A stretch of DNA of 64,000 bases. Origin: Rhodovulum sulfidophilum DSM 1374 (GTDB lineage: Bacteria > Pseudomonadota > Alphaproteobacteria > Rhodobacterales > Rhodobacteraceae). A model generated the notes under the pieces. The model saw only the letters and a list, made by a program, of their open reading frames with translations. It was not told where the DNA came from and searched no databases. Both the position numbers and the translations under genes were made by a program. The stretch is taken from the NCBI RefSeq assembly GCF_001633165.1, contig NZ_CP015418.1, positions 2,294,001 to 2,358,000 of the forward strand. Direction: 5' to 3'. Shown piece by piece: positions 51,831-61,973 of this stretch. How positions within the stretch are numbered: the stretch's first letter is position 1; every line of letters starts with the position of its first letter.

Positions 51831-52418
51831 CAAGGAGGTCGCGAAGACCCGTTTGAGCATGACGATCTTCAAGGATCAATCGCTCGAAGAAGCCATTGAG
51901 ATCATGGAGAACGCCACGGCATCCAATCCCAGCCTGCGTGTTCTTCATGAGGAGAACCTGAGCGAAGCCATGCAGCGCCGCGCAACCGAATCCGGGTTCT
52001 TCCCGGATTCTCGTGATCCCCTGAGCTACCAGAAAATCGAGCAGCTCAGGCGTCGCGCTGACAAGCTTCACCAAAGCGATCGCCCTCTCAGTCCAGTGGC
52101 GTCAACAAGCGCAGGTTGCGCGCCGTCTAAGCGGACCCATCCGAGATCTTATGGCCGGTCCGAGCGCCTCACTGGACCTGCTGCCTGGAGGAATGACTAA
52201 AAAGCCGAGTGAAGGTGGGAGGCATCCCAGCCCTTCGAAACAGACCTTGGCTGCCCCATGTGGTCTCATCATCCGCAATTTGATCCCGATCTACACGAGA
52301 GGGTGGGACATCAACATATGGAGAAGGCGCCCAGCGGGCGCCCTATTTGTTGATCAAAGATTGTCTTCGCGGGATCCTTGCCCCGATTCCGAGATAACTT
52401 TGCCCTGATTTACAAAGA
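51782..52418. other. Junction region with unidentified coding remnants
   Basis: To the left is the broken start of the TniB-like frame (to about 51830). From about 51832 unrelated sequence begins, containing the plus-strand frame listed at 51859-52200. From about 52200 to 52418 I see no gene; a small GC hairpin (52326-52342) followed by CTATTTGTT may be a weak terminator. Codon usage is less GC-biased than in neighbouring core genes, consistent with acquired DNA. Confidence 0.5.
51859..52200 (+). CDS. Unidentified ORF next to the TniB fragment
   Basis: A 113-codon frame (MTIFKDQSLEEAIEIMENAT at the start), predicted helical and charged up to about residue 75 (IEQLRRRADKLHQSDRP). After that the translation turns Ser/Arg/Pro-rich, suggesting a frameshift; another frame continues with more protein-like sequence (VQWRQQAQVARRLSGPIRD). 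The open frame extends upstream of the ATG into the junction. It could be the C-terminus of another mobile-element gene. I do not recognise a family, and no ribosome-binding site is clear. Confidence 0.3.
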   Translation: MTIFKDQSLEEAIEIMENATASNPSLRVLHEENLSEAMQRRATESGFFPDSRDPLSYQKIEQLRRRADKLHQSDRPLSPVASTSAGCAPSKRTHPRSYGRSERLTGPAAWRND

Positions 52419-52730
52419 TCAGTGCGTCCAGGCACCGCGGCGGGTGACCGAGAAGTTCTCGGCATAGCCCATCGGACGCACGTTCGGGGCGCGTTTCTTC
52501 GGGCGCAGGACAACGGTCTCGATCCCGTGGCGGCGGGCGTACTCCTCGGCGGCCTCGCGGGTCTCGAAACGCAGACGCACCTGAGACTGGGTGTCGTCCG
52601 AACTGGTCCAGCCCATCAGCGGATCGAGCTCGCGCGGGCTTTGCGGGCCGAAATCCAGCACCCAGTGATGGGTCTTGGCCTGTCCCGACTGCATCGCGGT
52701 CCTGGCGGGCTGATAGATACGGGCGCGCAT
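52419..52730 (-). CDS. NDUFS4-like ETC complex I accessory subunit
   Basis: A 103-residue homologue of mitochondrial NDUFS4, an accessory subunit of NADH:ubiquinone oxidoreductase found in alphaproteobacteria. Family features: [58 protein letters not shown] and the C-terminal [15 protein letters not shown]. It is not linked to the nuo operon here, which is normal. It lies at the boundary where the core genome resumes. Confidence 0.93.
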   Translation of the reverse strand: MRARIYQPARTAMQSGQAKTHHWVLDFGPQSPRELDPLMGWTSSDDTQSQVRLRFETREAAEEYARRHGIETVVLRPKKRAPNVRPMGYAENFSVTRRGAWTH

Positions 52731-52888
52731 GGCTTGTCTCCCTTCCGGGTTCTGGCGTTTGTGATGTTATGGGGGCTCGCGCGGTCGCGCGCAAGGGCCG
52801 CATACCACAGGATACCGCCGCGCCCCCCCTTGAACGTGCTGCGCGGCGGGACAAGTCTGGGGCAAGCACACTCCCGGGAATCGCCCTC

Positions 52889-55075
<2,187 letters not shown>

Positions 55076-55115
55076 GGCCCGGTATCCTGAGGCGACTGGC
55101 TGCGGAGGTCTCCGG

Positions 55116-55928
55116 ATGATCATGTACCAGGTCGACGCTTTCGCCGAGGAGGTCCTGTCCGGAAATCCGGCGGCGGTGCTGCTCTTGCCGGACTGGCTGG
55201 ACGAGGCGCTGATGCAGGCGATTGCGCGCGAGAACAATCTGGCCGAGACCGCCTTTGCGGTAGCCCGCGCCGAAGGCGGCTGGGAGCTGAGATGGTTTAC
55301 GCCGACGCAGGAGGTCGATTTCTGCGGCCATGCCACGCTGGCGACCGCGCATGTGCTGATCGCCCATGAGGGGCAGGCGGCGCCGCTGAGCTTTCATACC
55401 CGGGTCGGCGTTTTGCATGTGACCCAAGGGCCATCCGGTTATCGGCTCGATCTGCCCCGGCTCGATCCGGAGCCGCTGGACGCCTTGCCCGCAGAGGTCG
55501 CGGCACAGTTCCCGGGCGGGGTGATCGCGGCGTTCCGGAATTTCGAGAATGTTTTCGTCGAGCTCGATGGGGCGGACAGGGTCCGCGATTTCGTTCCCGA
55601 TCTGGCTGCGATTGCCCGGCTCGGGCCGGTCGGTCTGGTGATCACGGGGCGCGAAGGGCCGGGAGGCCGTGCCGATTTCGTGTCGCGCTATTTCGTGCCC
55701 GGTGCCGGTATTCCCGAAGATCCGGTCACCGGGTCCATTCACGCCACCCTCACGCCCTATTGGGCGGCGCGGCTGGGGCGGTCCCGGCTGACGGCCTATC
55801 AGGCCTCGGCACGTGGCGGATGGCTGGACTGCGAACTGACCGGGACCCGGGTGATGGTCGCGGGGGCTGCCGTCACCTTCATGAAGGCCGAGATATCCCT
55901 TCCCGGCGCAGAGCGGTTTCGCGCGTGA
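55116..55928 (+). CDS. PhzF-family isomerase/epimerase
   Basis: A 270-residue protein with the diaminopimelate epimerase-like double hot-dog fold of the PhzF family. The catalytic Glu is in ENNLAETAFAV, with the family motifs EVDFCGHATLATAH and GIPEDPVTGSIHATL. PhzF itself acts in phenazine synthesis, but most homologues, including this isolated one, have no known substrate. GGAGGT lies 6 bases before the ATG at 55116. Confidence 0.92.
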   Translation: MIMYQVDAFAEEVLSGNPAAVLLLPDWLDEALMQAIARENNLAETAFAVARAEGGWELRWFTPTQEVDFCGHATLATAHVLIAHEGQAAPLSFHTRVGVLHVTQGPSGYRLDLPRLDPEPLDALPAEVAAQFPGGVIAAFRNFENVFVELDGADRVRDFVPDLAAIARLGPVGLVITGREGPGGRADFVSRYFVPGAGIPEDPVTGSIHATLTPYWAARLGRSRLTAYQASARGGWLDCELTGTRVMVAGAAVTFMKAEISLPGAERFRA

Positions 55929-56155
55929 CCGGGGCAGGGCGGGCCGCCTGCCGCCCAGCCCTTCGTATTCAGAGGCGGCCGCGTTCCGGCCGCCCGAAGA
56001 GGCGCAGATCGCGGGCGCCGACGTCCATAATGGCCGCGCGCTCCACCGGCCCTGCGGGCGCGGCCGGTCCGGGGCGGATCCGCACGGTCATGGCCGAAAC
56101 GCCGGGCCTTGCCGCCGGGGTTTGTCCTGAACCAGCACAACGCCTTGAGCCTGTC

Positions 56156-56971
56156 TCACATGCTGGGGTGATCGGACCAGAGCGCGTGGAAGTGATGCAC
56201 CGGCCCGTGACCATGGCCGACATCGAGCGCCTCGCTCGCCGTCAGCGCGTCGTGAAGATATGTCTTGGCCGCGCCCACGGCCTCGACCATGTCACGCCCG
56301 GGCAAGAGCGCGGCAATCGCCGAGGACAGCGTGCAGCCGGTGCCATGGTCGTTCTTCGTGACAAGGCGCGGGGCCGCGAAGGGGGTGACGCCGCCGGGGC
56401 CTGCCAGCAGGTCGGTGCTCTCGGCACTGTCCGCGAGATGGCCGCCCTTCAGCAGGACCCATTCCGGCCCCAGGGCCAGCAGCTCGGGCAGGGCGGCCTG
56501 CATCGCCTCGGCCGTCCAGTCGTCGCCGCGCCCGAGCAGCACCGCCGCCTCGGGCAGGTTCGGGGTCATGATCCTGGCCAGCGGCAGGAGCCGTTCGCGC
56601 ACCGCCGCGACCGCCTCGGGCGCCAGCAGCGCGTGACCGCTCTTGGCGACCATGACCGGGTCGAGCACGATGTTCTTGACCGCGTGGTGACGCAGCCGGT
56701 CCGCGACGGCCTCTGCGATCGCGGCATTCGCAATCATGCCGATCTTGACCGCGTCGATCCGGACATCGTCGAGCACGGCGTCGATCTGCTCGGCCACGAA
56801 GCCGGGTTCGAGGGCGACGAAGGATCTGACGCCCTGGGTGTTCTGCGCGACGACGGCGGTGATGGCAGAACAGGAATAGGCGCCAAGTGCCGAGAAAGTC
56901 TTGATATCTGCCTGGATGCCGGCGCCGCCGGAAGGGTCGGTGCCGGCGATTGTGAGGATATTGGCGATCAT
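56156..56971 (-). CDS. thiD: Hydroxymethylpyrimidine / phosphomethylpyrimidine kinase
   Basis: A 271-residue ribokinase-fold enzyme phosphorylating HMP and HMP phosphate for thiamine synthesis. It has TIAGTDPSGGAGIQADIKTF at the N-terminus, VKIGMIAN, LDPVMVAKSG, TPNLPEA, LLKGGH and the anion-hole NDHGTGCTLSSAIAA. The ATG at 56971 overlaps the NUDIX stop (ATGA). It is the second gene of a TPP-riboswitch operon, separate from the thiM-thiE locus. Confidence 0.96.
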   Translation of the reverse strand: MIANILTIAGTDPSGGAGIQADIKTFSALGAYSCSAITAVVAQNTQGVRSFVALEPGFVAEQIDAVLDDVRIDAVKIGMIANAAIAEAVADRLRHHAVKNIVLDPVMVAKSGHALLAPEAVAAVRERLLPLARIMTPNLPEAAVLLGRGDDWTAEAMQAALPELLALGPEWVLLKGGHLADSAESTDLLAGPGGVTPFAAPRLVTKNDHGTGCTLSSAIAALLPGRDMVEAVGAAKTYLHDALTASEALDVGHGHGPVHHFHALWSDHPSM

Positions 56972-57417
56972 GATTGCATCTCCTGCATCAGCATGGCGGC
57001 CTGCGCCGCGACCTCGGCCACATCGAGGCTGAGGGCAAGCCCGGTATCGGCAAGCGTGTCGAGGTCGACCCAGCGCGCCTCGAGCGCATCGTCGCCGGCG
57101 ACGGGGGTGCCGGCCGTCCAGCGGCACAATATGGCGATCAGGATGAAATGGCGGCGCAGCGCGCCCGAGGCCTCGTGATCGAAGGCATCCACCGCGGTGA
57201 AGACGCGGAGCGGTTCGGCGGAAATGCCGGTCTCTTCGGTCAGCTCTCTCAGGGCGGCCTCGGTCAATGTCTCGCCGCGGTCGATCTTGCCGCCGGGAAA
57301 GCCCCAGAGCCCGGCATCGGGTGGGTTGGCGCGGCGGACCAGAAGGACCTGTCTCGCGCGGATGACCACCGCGATGGCCGCGGGGATGGGACGTTCGGGG
57401 ATGCTGTGGGAGGGCAA
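56968..57417 (-). CDS. NUDIX hydrolase co-encoded with thiD under a TPP riboswitch
   Basis: A 149-residue NUDIX enzyme with a complete box, GKIDRGETLTEAALRELTEE plus TGI (about residues 43-65, fitting GX5EX7REUXEEXGU). The first residues PAAIAVVIRARQVLLVRRAN are typical. The start is uncertain: ATG codons upstream lie inside the riboswitch, so I use the TTG at 57417 with GAGG 5 bases upstream. Coupling to thiD and riboswitch control suggest a substrate tied to thiamine, such as damaged or toxic thiamine pyrophosphate analogues, as known for some eukaryotic NUDIX enzymes; this is inference. General nucleotide-pool cleaning is the alternative. Confidence 0.85.
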   Translation of the reverse strand: MPSHSIPERPIPAAIAVVIRARQVLLVRRANPPDAGLWGFPGGKIDRGETLTEAALRELTEETGISAEPLRVFTAVDAFDHEASGALRRHFILIAILCRWTAGTPVAGDDALEARWVDLDTLADTGLALSLDVAEVAAQAAMLMQEMQS

Positions 57418-57467
57418 GGCCGCCTCATATGCTGCGGCCGGCAAGGGCAAGAAAGCGTCTCGGTCCT

Positions 57468-57577
57468 GTCCCTTCGCCGGCATGATCCGGATCAGGTTCG
57501 AAGGGTCACTGCGCTGCGCCGGGCCATCGTGACGGCCGTGCCTGCAGACTCTCAGCCCCATGCCGGGGCACCCCTAG
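57468..57577 (-). promoter_or_regulatory. TPP riboswitch upstream of the NUDIX-thiD operon
   Basis: Minus-strand core elements in order: GGGGTGCCCC, GGGGCTGAGAG, a lengthened P3 arm of roughly 45 bases, ACCCTTCGAACCTGA and CATGCCGGCGAAGGGA. It is longer than the riboswitch at 24315-24387 because of the P3 extension. It ends about 50 bases before the likely NUDIX start. Confidence 0.94.
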
Positions 57578-57888
57578 GTGAGGCCGAGCCTATCAGGATA
57601 AGCGGCGAGTTCAACGCGTCTGTTGCGGCCCGCGCCATGTCACCGGCCGTCTCTTCAGGCGTCAGTTCCGCAAGCCGCAGGGCGCGCGGTCTCTGCCCCT
57701 GCAACAGGTCCGGTTCGTCGATGGTCTTTCTGGAGTTAATTCTAAATAAAGTTATTAAATGACAATATTATAGAAGTCATTATTAAAGTTTTACTTTAAT
57801 GTGTGGTCTGCCGGTGTTGCGGTCGCATCGACCTGTCCTGCCGGAAGCCCGGCGGCCGATGAGCCGGTCTCCGGGCCGTTTTCGGGCC
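57578..57888. promoter_or_regulatory. Gene-free region with an AT-rich palindromic island
   Basis: 311 bases between the riboswitch and lysR. Bases 57733-57800 are strongly AT-rich, unlike the rest of the window, and contain AATGAC-N12-GTCATT (57758-57781) and ATTAAAG-N5-CTTTAAT (57782-57800). On the minus strand a TATAAT hexamer lies at 57767-57772 and could be the -10 of the riboswitch operon promoter, though no good -35 is seen. The rest holds nothing I recognise. Confidence 0.5.
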
Positions 57889-58782
57889 TCAGTTCAATTC
57901 GCTTCGCAGCCATGCGATCAGGCGGTCCACGGCGGCGTAATTCGACCGCCTGGTCCCGCGAAAGACGGAAATCTCGTTCGGCCTCTCGACCGTGAAGCCA
58001 CAGGCCGGTGTCAGCTTGCCGTCGTCGATCAGCCCGCTGACCGTCCTGTTCCAGCCAAGCGCGATGCCCTGTCCGGCGACCGCGGCCTGAAGAACCAGCG
58101 GATAGCTGTCGAAACAGACGATCCGCGGTTTTGGCCTGCCTGCCAGCCCGGCCGCCGCGAACCAGTCCGGCCAGTCGAACCAGTCCTGTGGCGTCACGCG
58201 ATGGGACAGCAGGGGCCGCTCGAGGAGGGCCTCGGGGGCAAGCGGGGTCCGCAGATCGCCGAGCAGGGAGGGCGCGCAGACCGGAAAGATCGCGTCTGCG
58301 GCGGTGAAAAGCAGCCGGGCCGAGCCCGAGGCGCGGCCGGTGGTCTGCAGCGCGACATCGAAGGGGGAGGTCGCCTCGGTCAGCGGGGCCAGCGCGCTGA
58401 CAAGCTGAAGCTGGATTTCCGGATGACGCGCGTGAAAGCGCGACAGGCGCGGCATCAGCCAGTAGAAGGCCTCGCAAAGCTGGCAGCGGAGCACGATGGC
58501 ATCGGGGTCGCGGCTGCCGCGTATGGCCGCGATCTCGGCGCGGATCGCGGCAAGCGCATCGCCCACGACCTGTGCCAGCCGCCGGCCCTCTTCGGTCAGG
58601 AATACCGCGCGGTTCCGGCGTTCGAACAGGCGCAGGCCCAGCTCCGCCTCGAGCTGTCCGATCTGGCGGCTGACGGCGGTTTGGGTCAGCCCCAGTTCCT
58701 CGGCGGCACGGGTGAAGCTTTCGAGCCGGGCGGCGGCCTCGAACGGTCTCAGCCGGTGCAGCGGGAGGTCATCGGTTTGCAT
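57889..58782 (-). CDS. LysR-type transcriptional regulator (GcvA-like)
   Basis: A 297-residue LTTR with an N-terminal winged helix (LRPFEAAARLESFTRAAEEL; TQTAVSRQIGQLEAELGLRL) and a periplasmic-binding-like effector domain. The layout resembles the GcvA group. It is divergently oriented to an EamA-type exporter with a 69-base gap holding an inverted repeat, so it very probably regulates that exporter and itself. The effector is unknown. Confidence 0.92.
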   Translation of the reverse strand: MQTDDLPLHRLRPFEAAARLESFTRAAEELGLTQTAVSRQIGQLEAELGLRLFERRNRAVFLTEEGRRLAQVVGDALAAIRAEIAAIRGSRDPDAIVLRCQLCEAFYWLMPRLSRFHARHPEIQLQLVSALAPLTEATSPFDVALQTTGRASGSARLLFTAADAIFPVCAPSLLGDLRTPLAPEALLERPLLSHRVTPQDWFDWPDWFAAAGLAGRPKPRIVCFDSYPLVLQAAVAGQGIALGWNRTVSGLIDDGKLTPACGFTVERPNEISVFRGTRRSNYAAVDRLIAWLRSELN

Positions 58783-58826
58783 GCGTATAAATCATGTATT
58801 CCGGATGATTTCTCATTTTTCTGAGG

Positions 58827-58853
58827 ATTGGCGCGATGATTTCATGCGCCAAT
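58827..58853. promoter_or_regulatory. LysR-type operator between lysR and the EamA gene
   Basis: A perfect dyad ATTGGCGC-N11-GCGCCAAT, which fits the T-N11-A LysR box layout. Its right arm overlaps the first ATG (58852) of the transporter frame, implying either repression by blocking or a later true start. Confidence 0.65.
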
Positions 58854-59847
58854 GATATGTTTGCGGTCATCTTCAAGGCAAGCGCCTTCAAGGCAAGCGC
58901 CGGGGCTGTTTCCCGGGATCGGGGCGATCTCTGCTGCGGTCCTCATGCTTTCATTGTCCGATGCGCTGGTGAAGCTGCAGAATGGCGAGCTGTCGCTGGG
59001 GCAGGTGCTGATGGTCCGGTCCGGGACGGCGGTCCTGTGCCTCGCGGGTGCGCTCTGGCTGTTCGCGCAGGCGGGTGGGGCGGCCAGCGGCGTCACGCGC
59101 TGGGTCTGGGCGCGCAGCCTTTGCCTCGCCCTGATGTGGGGCTGCTATTATGCGGGATTGCCCGGCCTGTCCTTCTCGATTGCCGCGGCCTCTTACTATA
59201 CCGCGCCGATATGGATGGCGGTGCTGTCCTTCCTCCTGCTCGGGACGCGTATCGGCGCGCGCGGAGGATGGGCGATCCTGCTGGGATTCGCGGGCGTCCT
59301 GACGATCCTGCGGCCCGGTTTCGACGCGCTGTCGCCGGTGATCGCCTTGCCCTTGCTGGCGGGATTTCTCTATGCCCTTGCCGCGGTCATCACCCAGGGC
59401 CGCTGCCGGGATGTGCCGCCGATCTCGATGGCGTTGAACCTCAATCTCGTTCTCGTCCTGGCCGGATCGGCGCATCTGGCGGTGCTTCTGTGGCTGGGGG
59501 CCGGGGACGAGGCGGGGTTTCTGATGTCGGTCTGGCCCGGGCTGGGCATGCGCGGCTGGGCCCTTCTGATCGGGCTGGGGGTGGCGCTTGCCGTCATAAC
59601 CGCGCTGGTCGCCTTTGCCTATCAGCGTGCACCGGTGCCGGTCATCGGTCTGTTCGATAACGGATATCTCGTCTTCGCCCTGGTCTGGAGCGTCTTGCTG
59701 CTTAGCGAGCGGCCCGATCTTGTCGACCTTCTGGGCATCGTCCTGATCGGCTGCGGCGCGCTTCTCGCGTCGCGACGGCTGTCCGGAGGCGAAGGGTGGG
59801 GCGGAGAGGATGCGCGGGCGCCGCGCGCTCAGCCCCGGCGGGTTTGA
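58852..59847 (+). CDS. EamA/DMT-family transporter
   Basis: A predicted ten-helix inner-membrane exporter of the drug/metabolite transporter superfamily with two EamA repeats (about residues 20-155 and 165-310). Typical segments are SDALVKLQNGELSLGQVLMVRSG and YQRAPVPVIGLFDNGYLVFALVWSVLLLSERPD. Up to 331 residues if the ATG at 58852 is used, but that codon lies in the operator and has no ribosome-binding site, so translation may start later, before the first helix. A 15-base tandem duplication (58872-58901) adds SRQAP to the leader. Substrate unknown. Confidence 0.85.
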   Translation: MICLRSSSRQAPSRQAPGLFPGIGAISAAVLMLSLSDALVKLQNGELSLGQVLMVRSGTAVLCLAGALWLFAQAGGAASGVTRWVWARSLCLALMWGCYYAGLPGLSFSIAAASYYTAPIWMAVLSFLLLGTRIGARGGWAILLGFAGVLTILRPGFDALSPVIALPLLAGFLYALAAVITQGRCRDVPPISMALNLNLVLVLAGSAHLAVLLWLGAGDEAGFLMSVWPGLGMRGWALLIGLGVALAVITALVAFAYQRAPVPVIGLFDNGYLVFALVWSVLLLSERPDLVDLLGIVLIGCGALLASRRLSGGEGWGGEDARAPRAQPRRV

Positions 59848-59914
59848 AGGCTCGGTCTTGCGGGGCGTGTGCGCTGTTCTGACCGTCGGTCGGCGGTGAC
59901 CCGGCCCGAGGCGG

Positions 59915-61087
59915 TCAGCCCGCGCGCCGCTCGGCGATTGCCATGCCCGCCGCCCAGCCCGAGGACCACGCCCATTGGAAATTGTAGCCGCCAAGCCAGC
60001 CGGTGACGTCGACCGCCTCGCCGATGACATGCAGGCCGGGCAGGGCTTTCGCCGCCATCGTGCGCGAGGACAGCGCCGCCGTCGAGACCCCGCCCGCCGT
60101 GACCTCCGCCTTGGCATAGCCCTCGGTGCCGGTGGGATGAAGCGAGAGGCGGGCAAGCGGGTCCGCCGCGCGCTCGAGATCGGCATCCGAGCAGTTGGCA
60201 AGCTGCTTCTCGAGCCCGATCTGCGTGGCCAGAAGCTCGGCCAGGCGGTTCGGAAGATGTTCGCTCAGGGCGGCGCGCAGCCGGGCACGCGGCATCTGCC
60301 GCCGCGCCTCGCGCAGCAGCTCGGGGGCGTTGTCGAGCAGCGTCAGCTCGACCGGCGTGCCGGGGCTCCAGTAGGACGAGACCTGCAGGATCGCGGGGCC
60401 CGACAGCCCGCGATGGGTGAACAGCGCGGCCTCTTTGAAGGAGGCGGGGCCGACCCTTGCGGTGACCGGGCAGGACAGGCCCGCAATGGCCCGGAAGGCC
60501 GCGTCCCGAGGCCCCAGCGTCAGCGGAACCAGCGCCGGTCGCGGCGGCACGACCGCAAGGCCGAAGCGCTCGGCGATCCGGTAGGCAAGCCCGGTTGCGC
60601 CCATCTTCGGGATCGAGGGGCCGCCGGTCGCGATGACGAGGTTCGCAGCACTCGCCCCGGCCACCCGGAAGCGCCCGTCGCCATGGCCGATCTCGCCGAT
60701 CTGTGTCGCAAGCCGGATATCGACCTCGCCGCGGGCGCATTCGTCAAGCAGCATGGCCAGGATCTGCCGGGCGGAGCCGTCGCAGAAAAGCTGTCCCAGC
60801 GTCTTTTCATGCCAGGCGATGCCATGGCGTTCGACCAGCGCGAGGAAATCCCACTGGGTGTAGCGGGCGAGGGCGGATTTCGGGAAATGCGGGTTCCCTG
60901 ACAGGAAACAGGCCGCCTCGGCCCCGGTATTGGTGAAGTTGCAGCGGCCGCCGCCGGAAATCAGGATCTTCTTGCCGGCCTTGTCGGCATGGTCGAGAAC
61001 AAGCACCCTTGCCCCGGCCTGTCCGGCCGTCGCCGCGGCCATGAGCCCGGCGGCCCCGGCGCCCAGAATGATCGCATCATACTCCAT
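59915..61087 (-). CDS. BaiN/HI0933-family FAD-dependent flavoprotein
   Basis: A 390-residue flavoprotein with N-terminal dinucleotide-binding AIILGAGAAGLMAAATAGQ, the family signature KILISGGGRCNFTN, VIATGGPSIPKMGATG in the middle, and EVTAGGVSTAALSSRTM plus GGYNFQWAWSSGWAAG at the C-terminus that complete FAD binding. The physiological substrate of most members is unknown; this is a housekeeping-type gene in many bacteria. It is preceded (minus strand) by cytochrome b561 but not obviously co-transcribed. Confidence 0.93.
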   Translation of the reverse strand: MEYDAIILGAGAAGLMAAATAGQAGARVLVLDHADKAGKKILISGGGRCNFTNTGAEAACFLSGNPHFPKSALARYTQWDFLALVERHGIAWHEKTLGQLFCDGSARQILAMLLDECARGEVDIRLATQIGEIGHGDGRFRVAGASAANLVIATGGPSIPKMGATGLAYRIAERFGLAVVPPRPALVPLTLGPRDAAFRAIAGLSCPVTARVGPASFKEAALFTHRGLSGPAILQVSSYWSPGTPVELTLLDNAPELLREARRQMPRARLRAALSEHLPNRLAELLATQIGLEKQLANCSDADLERAADPLARLSLHPTGTEGYAKAEVTAGGVSTAALSSRTMAAKALPGLHVIGEAVDVTGWLGGYNFQWAWSSGWAAGMAIAERRAG

Positions 61088-61326
61088 GCACGCCCTCTAC
61101 GCCGCCGGGAAGCCGGGCAAAAGGGGCCATCGCATCGCGCGCGCCGTCCGGAACCGCGTCCTGCACGTCCATGCCAGTGCTGCCGCCTCGGGTGTTGGTC
61201 CCCTTCGCCGGCCGAGCCTTCTGTGCTGTGGGGGTGTTCGGTGTGCCGGCCTTCTGCCCGAGCCGACGTCGTCTCTGCGGCTTGTGCCGGAAGGCGGGCG
61301 CGGCCCGAGGGCGCGCCCGCTGTCGT

Positions 61327-61953
61327 TCAGGGCTTCTTGCGGACCTTTTTCCGGCCGGTGATCATCGGCGTGACCAGGTTCTCGCCCTTCCACTTGCTGT
61401 AGAAGAGGATGGCCGCGACATGCAGCCCGACCAGCCCCAGCACCACCCAGCCAAGCTGGACATGGAAGCTGAGCGCCGCGCGGGTGGTCTCGGAGCCCAC
61501 ATATTTCGCCAGCGGCCCGACATTGATGTAATCGTCGGGGTCGACGAACAGGCCCGACACCGCCTGCAACAGCAGAACCGCCAGCAGCACGAAGACGAAA
61601 AGCCCGCCGAGCGGGTTATGCCCGGGCCAGTAGGACGGCTTCCGGCGGAACATCCCGAAGACGTATTTCAGGATCGCGACCGGGCCATAGGCGAAGCTCT
61701 TGAACCGGGCATGCTCGGGCCCCCAGAGGCCCCAGACCAGCCGGAAGGCCAGAAGGCCGAGCACCGCGTAGCCGAACCAGAAATGCAGGGTCATGATATC
61801 GGGTCCGAACATGCCCAGCCCCCAGGCCGCCGCGACCGAAATCGTCAGCGACCATTTGAACAGGCGCAGGAGCGGGTCCCAGATCTGGACGGTCTGCAGC
61901 GTCTCGGCACCCGGGCGGGTGTCGCCGGTCTCCTCGATGCTCGAATCCTTCAT
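61327..61953 (-). CDS. Cytochrome b561-family membrane protein with a Lys substitution
   Basis: A 208-residue four-helix diheme-type membrane cytochrome b. His residues expected as ligands are visible in helix 2 (TLHFWFGYAV) and helix 4 (LSFHVQLGW and GLHVAAILFYSKWKGENL). The first-helix motif, usually R-L-F-H-W, reads RLFKWSLTIS, so one heme ligand is replaced by Lys. It is encoded 20 bases after a cytochrome c', a common pairing in which b561 probably passes electrons between quinol and the periplasmic c-type cytochrome. The ATG at 61953 has GAGGATGG upstream. Confidence 0.9.
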   Translation of the reverse strand: MKDSSIEETGDTRPGAETLQTVQIWDPLLRLFKWSLTISVAAAWGLGMFGPDIMTLHFWFGYAVLGLLAFRLVWGLWGPEHARFKSFAYGPVAILKYVFGMFRRKPSYWPGHNPLGGLFVFVLLAVLLLQAVSGLFVDPDDYINVGPLAKYVGSETTRAALSFHVQLGWVVLGLVGLHVAAILFYSKWKGENLVTPMITGRKKVRKKP

Positions 61954-61973
61954 CGGTCCATCCTCGCTTTTGC

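Noticed and set aside
51631..52074. 147-codon minus-strand frame overlapping the TniB fragment
   Set aside because: In the TniB region it is out of frame with the conserved sequence and turns Arg/Ser-rich, so it is a shadow spanning the junction.
52740..52888. Possible SOS box upstream of uvrB
   Set aside because: Single GTTC and GAAC half-sites occur but no pair with 7-base spacing.
55974..55994. GC-only hairpin between phzF and thiD
   Set aside because: A 7-bp stem with a 7-base loop but no U-tract; could be a terminator between convergent genes, though evidence is too weak to list.
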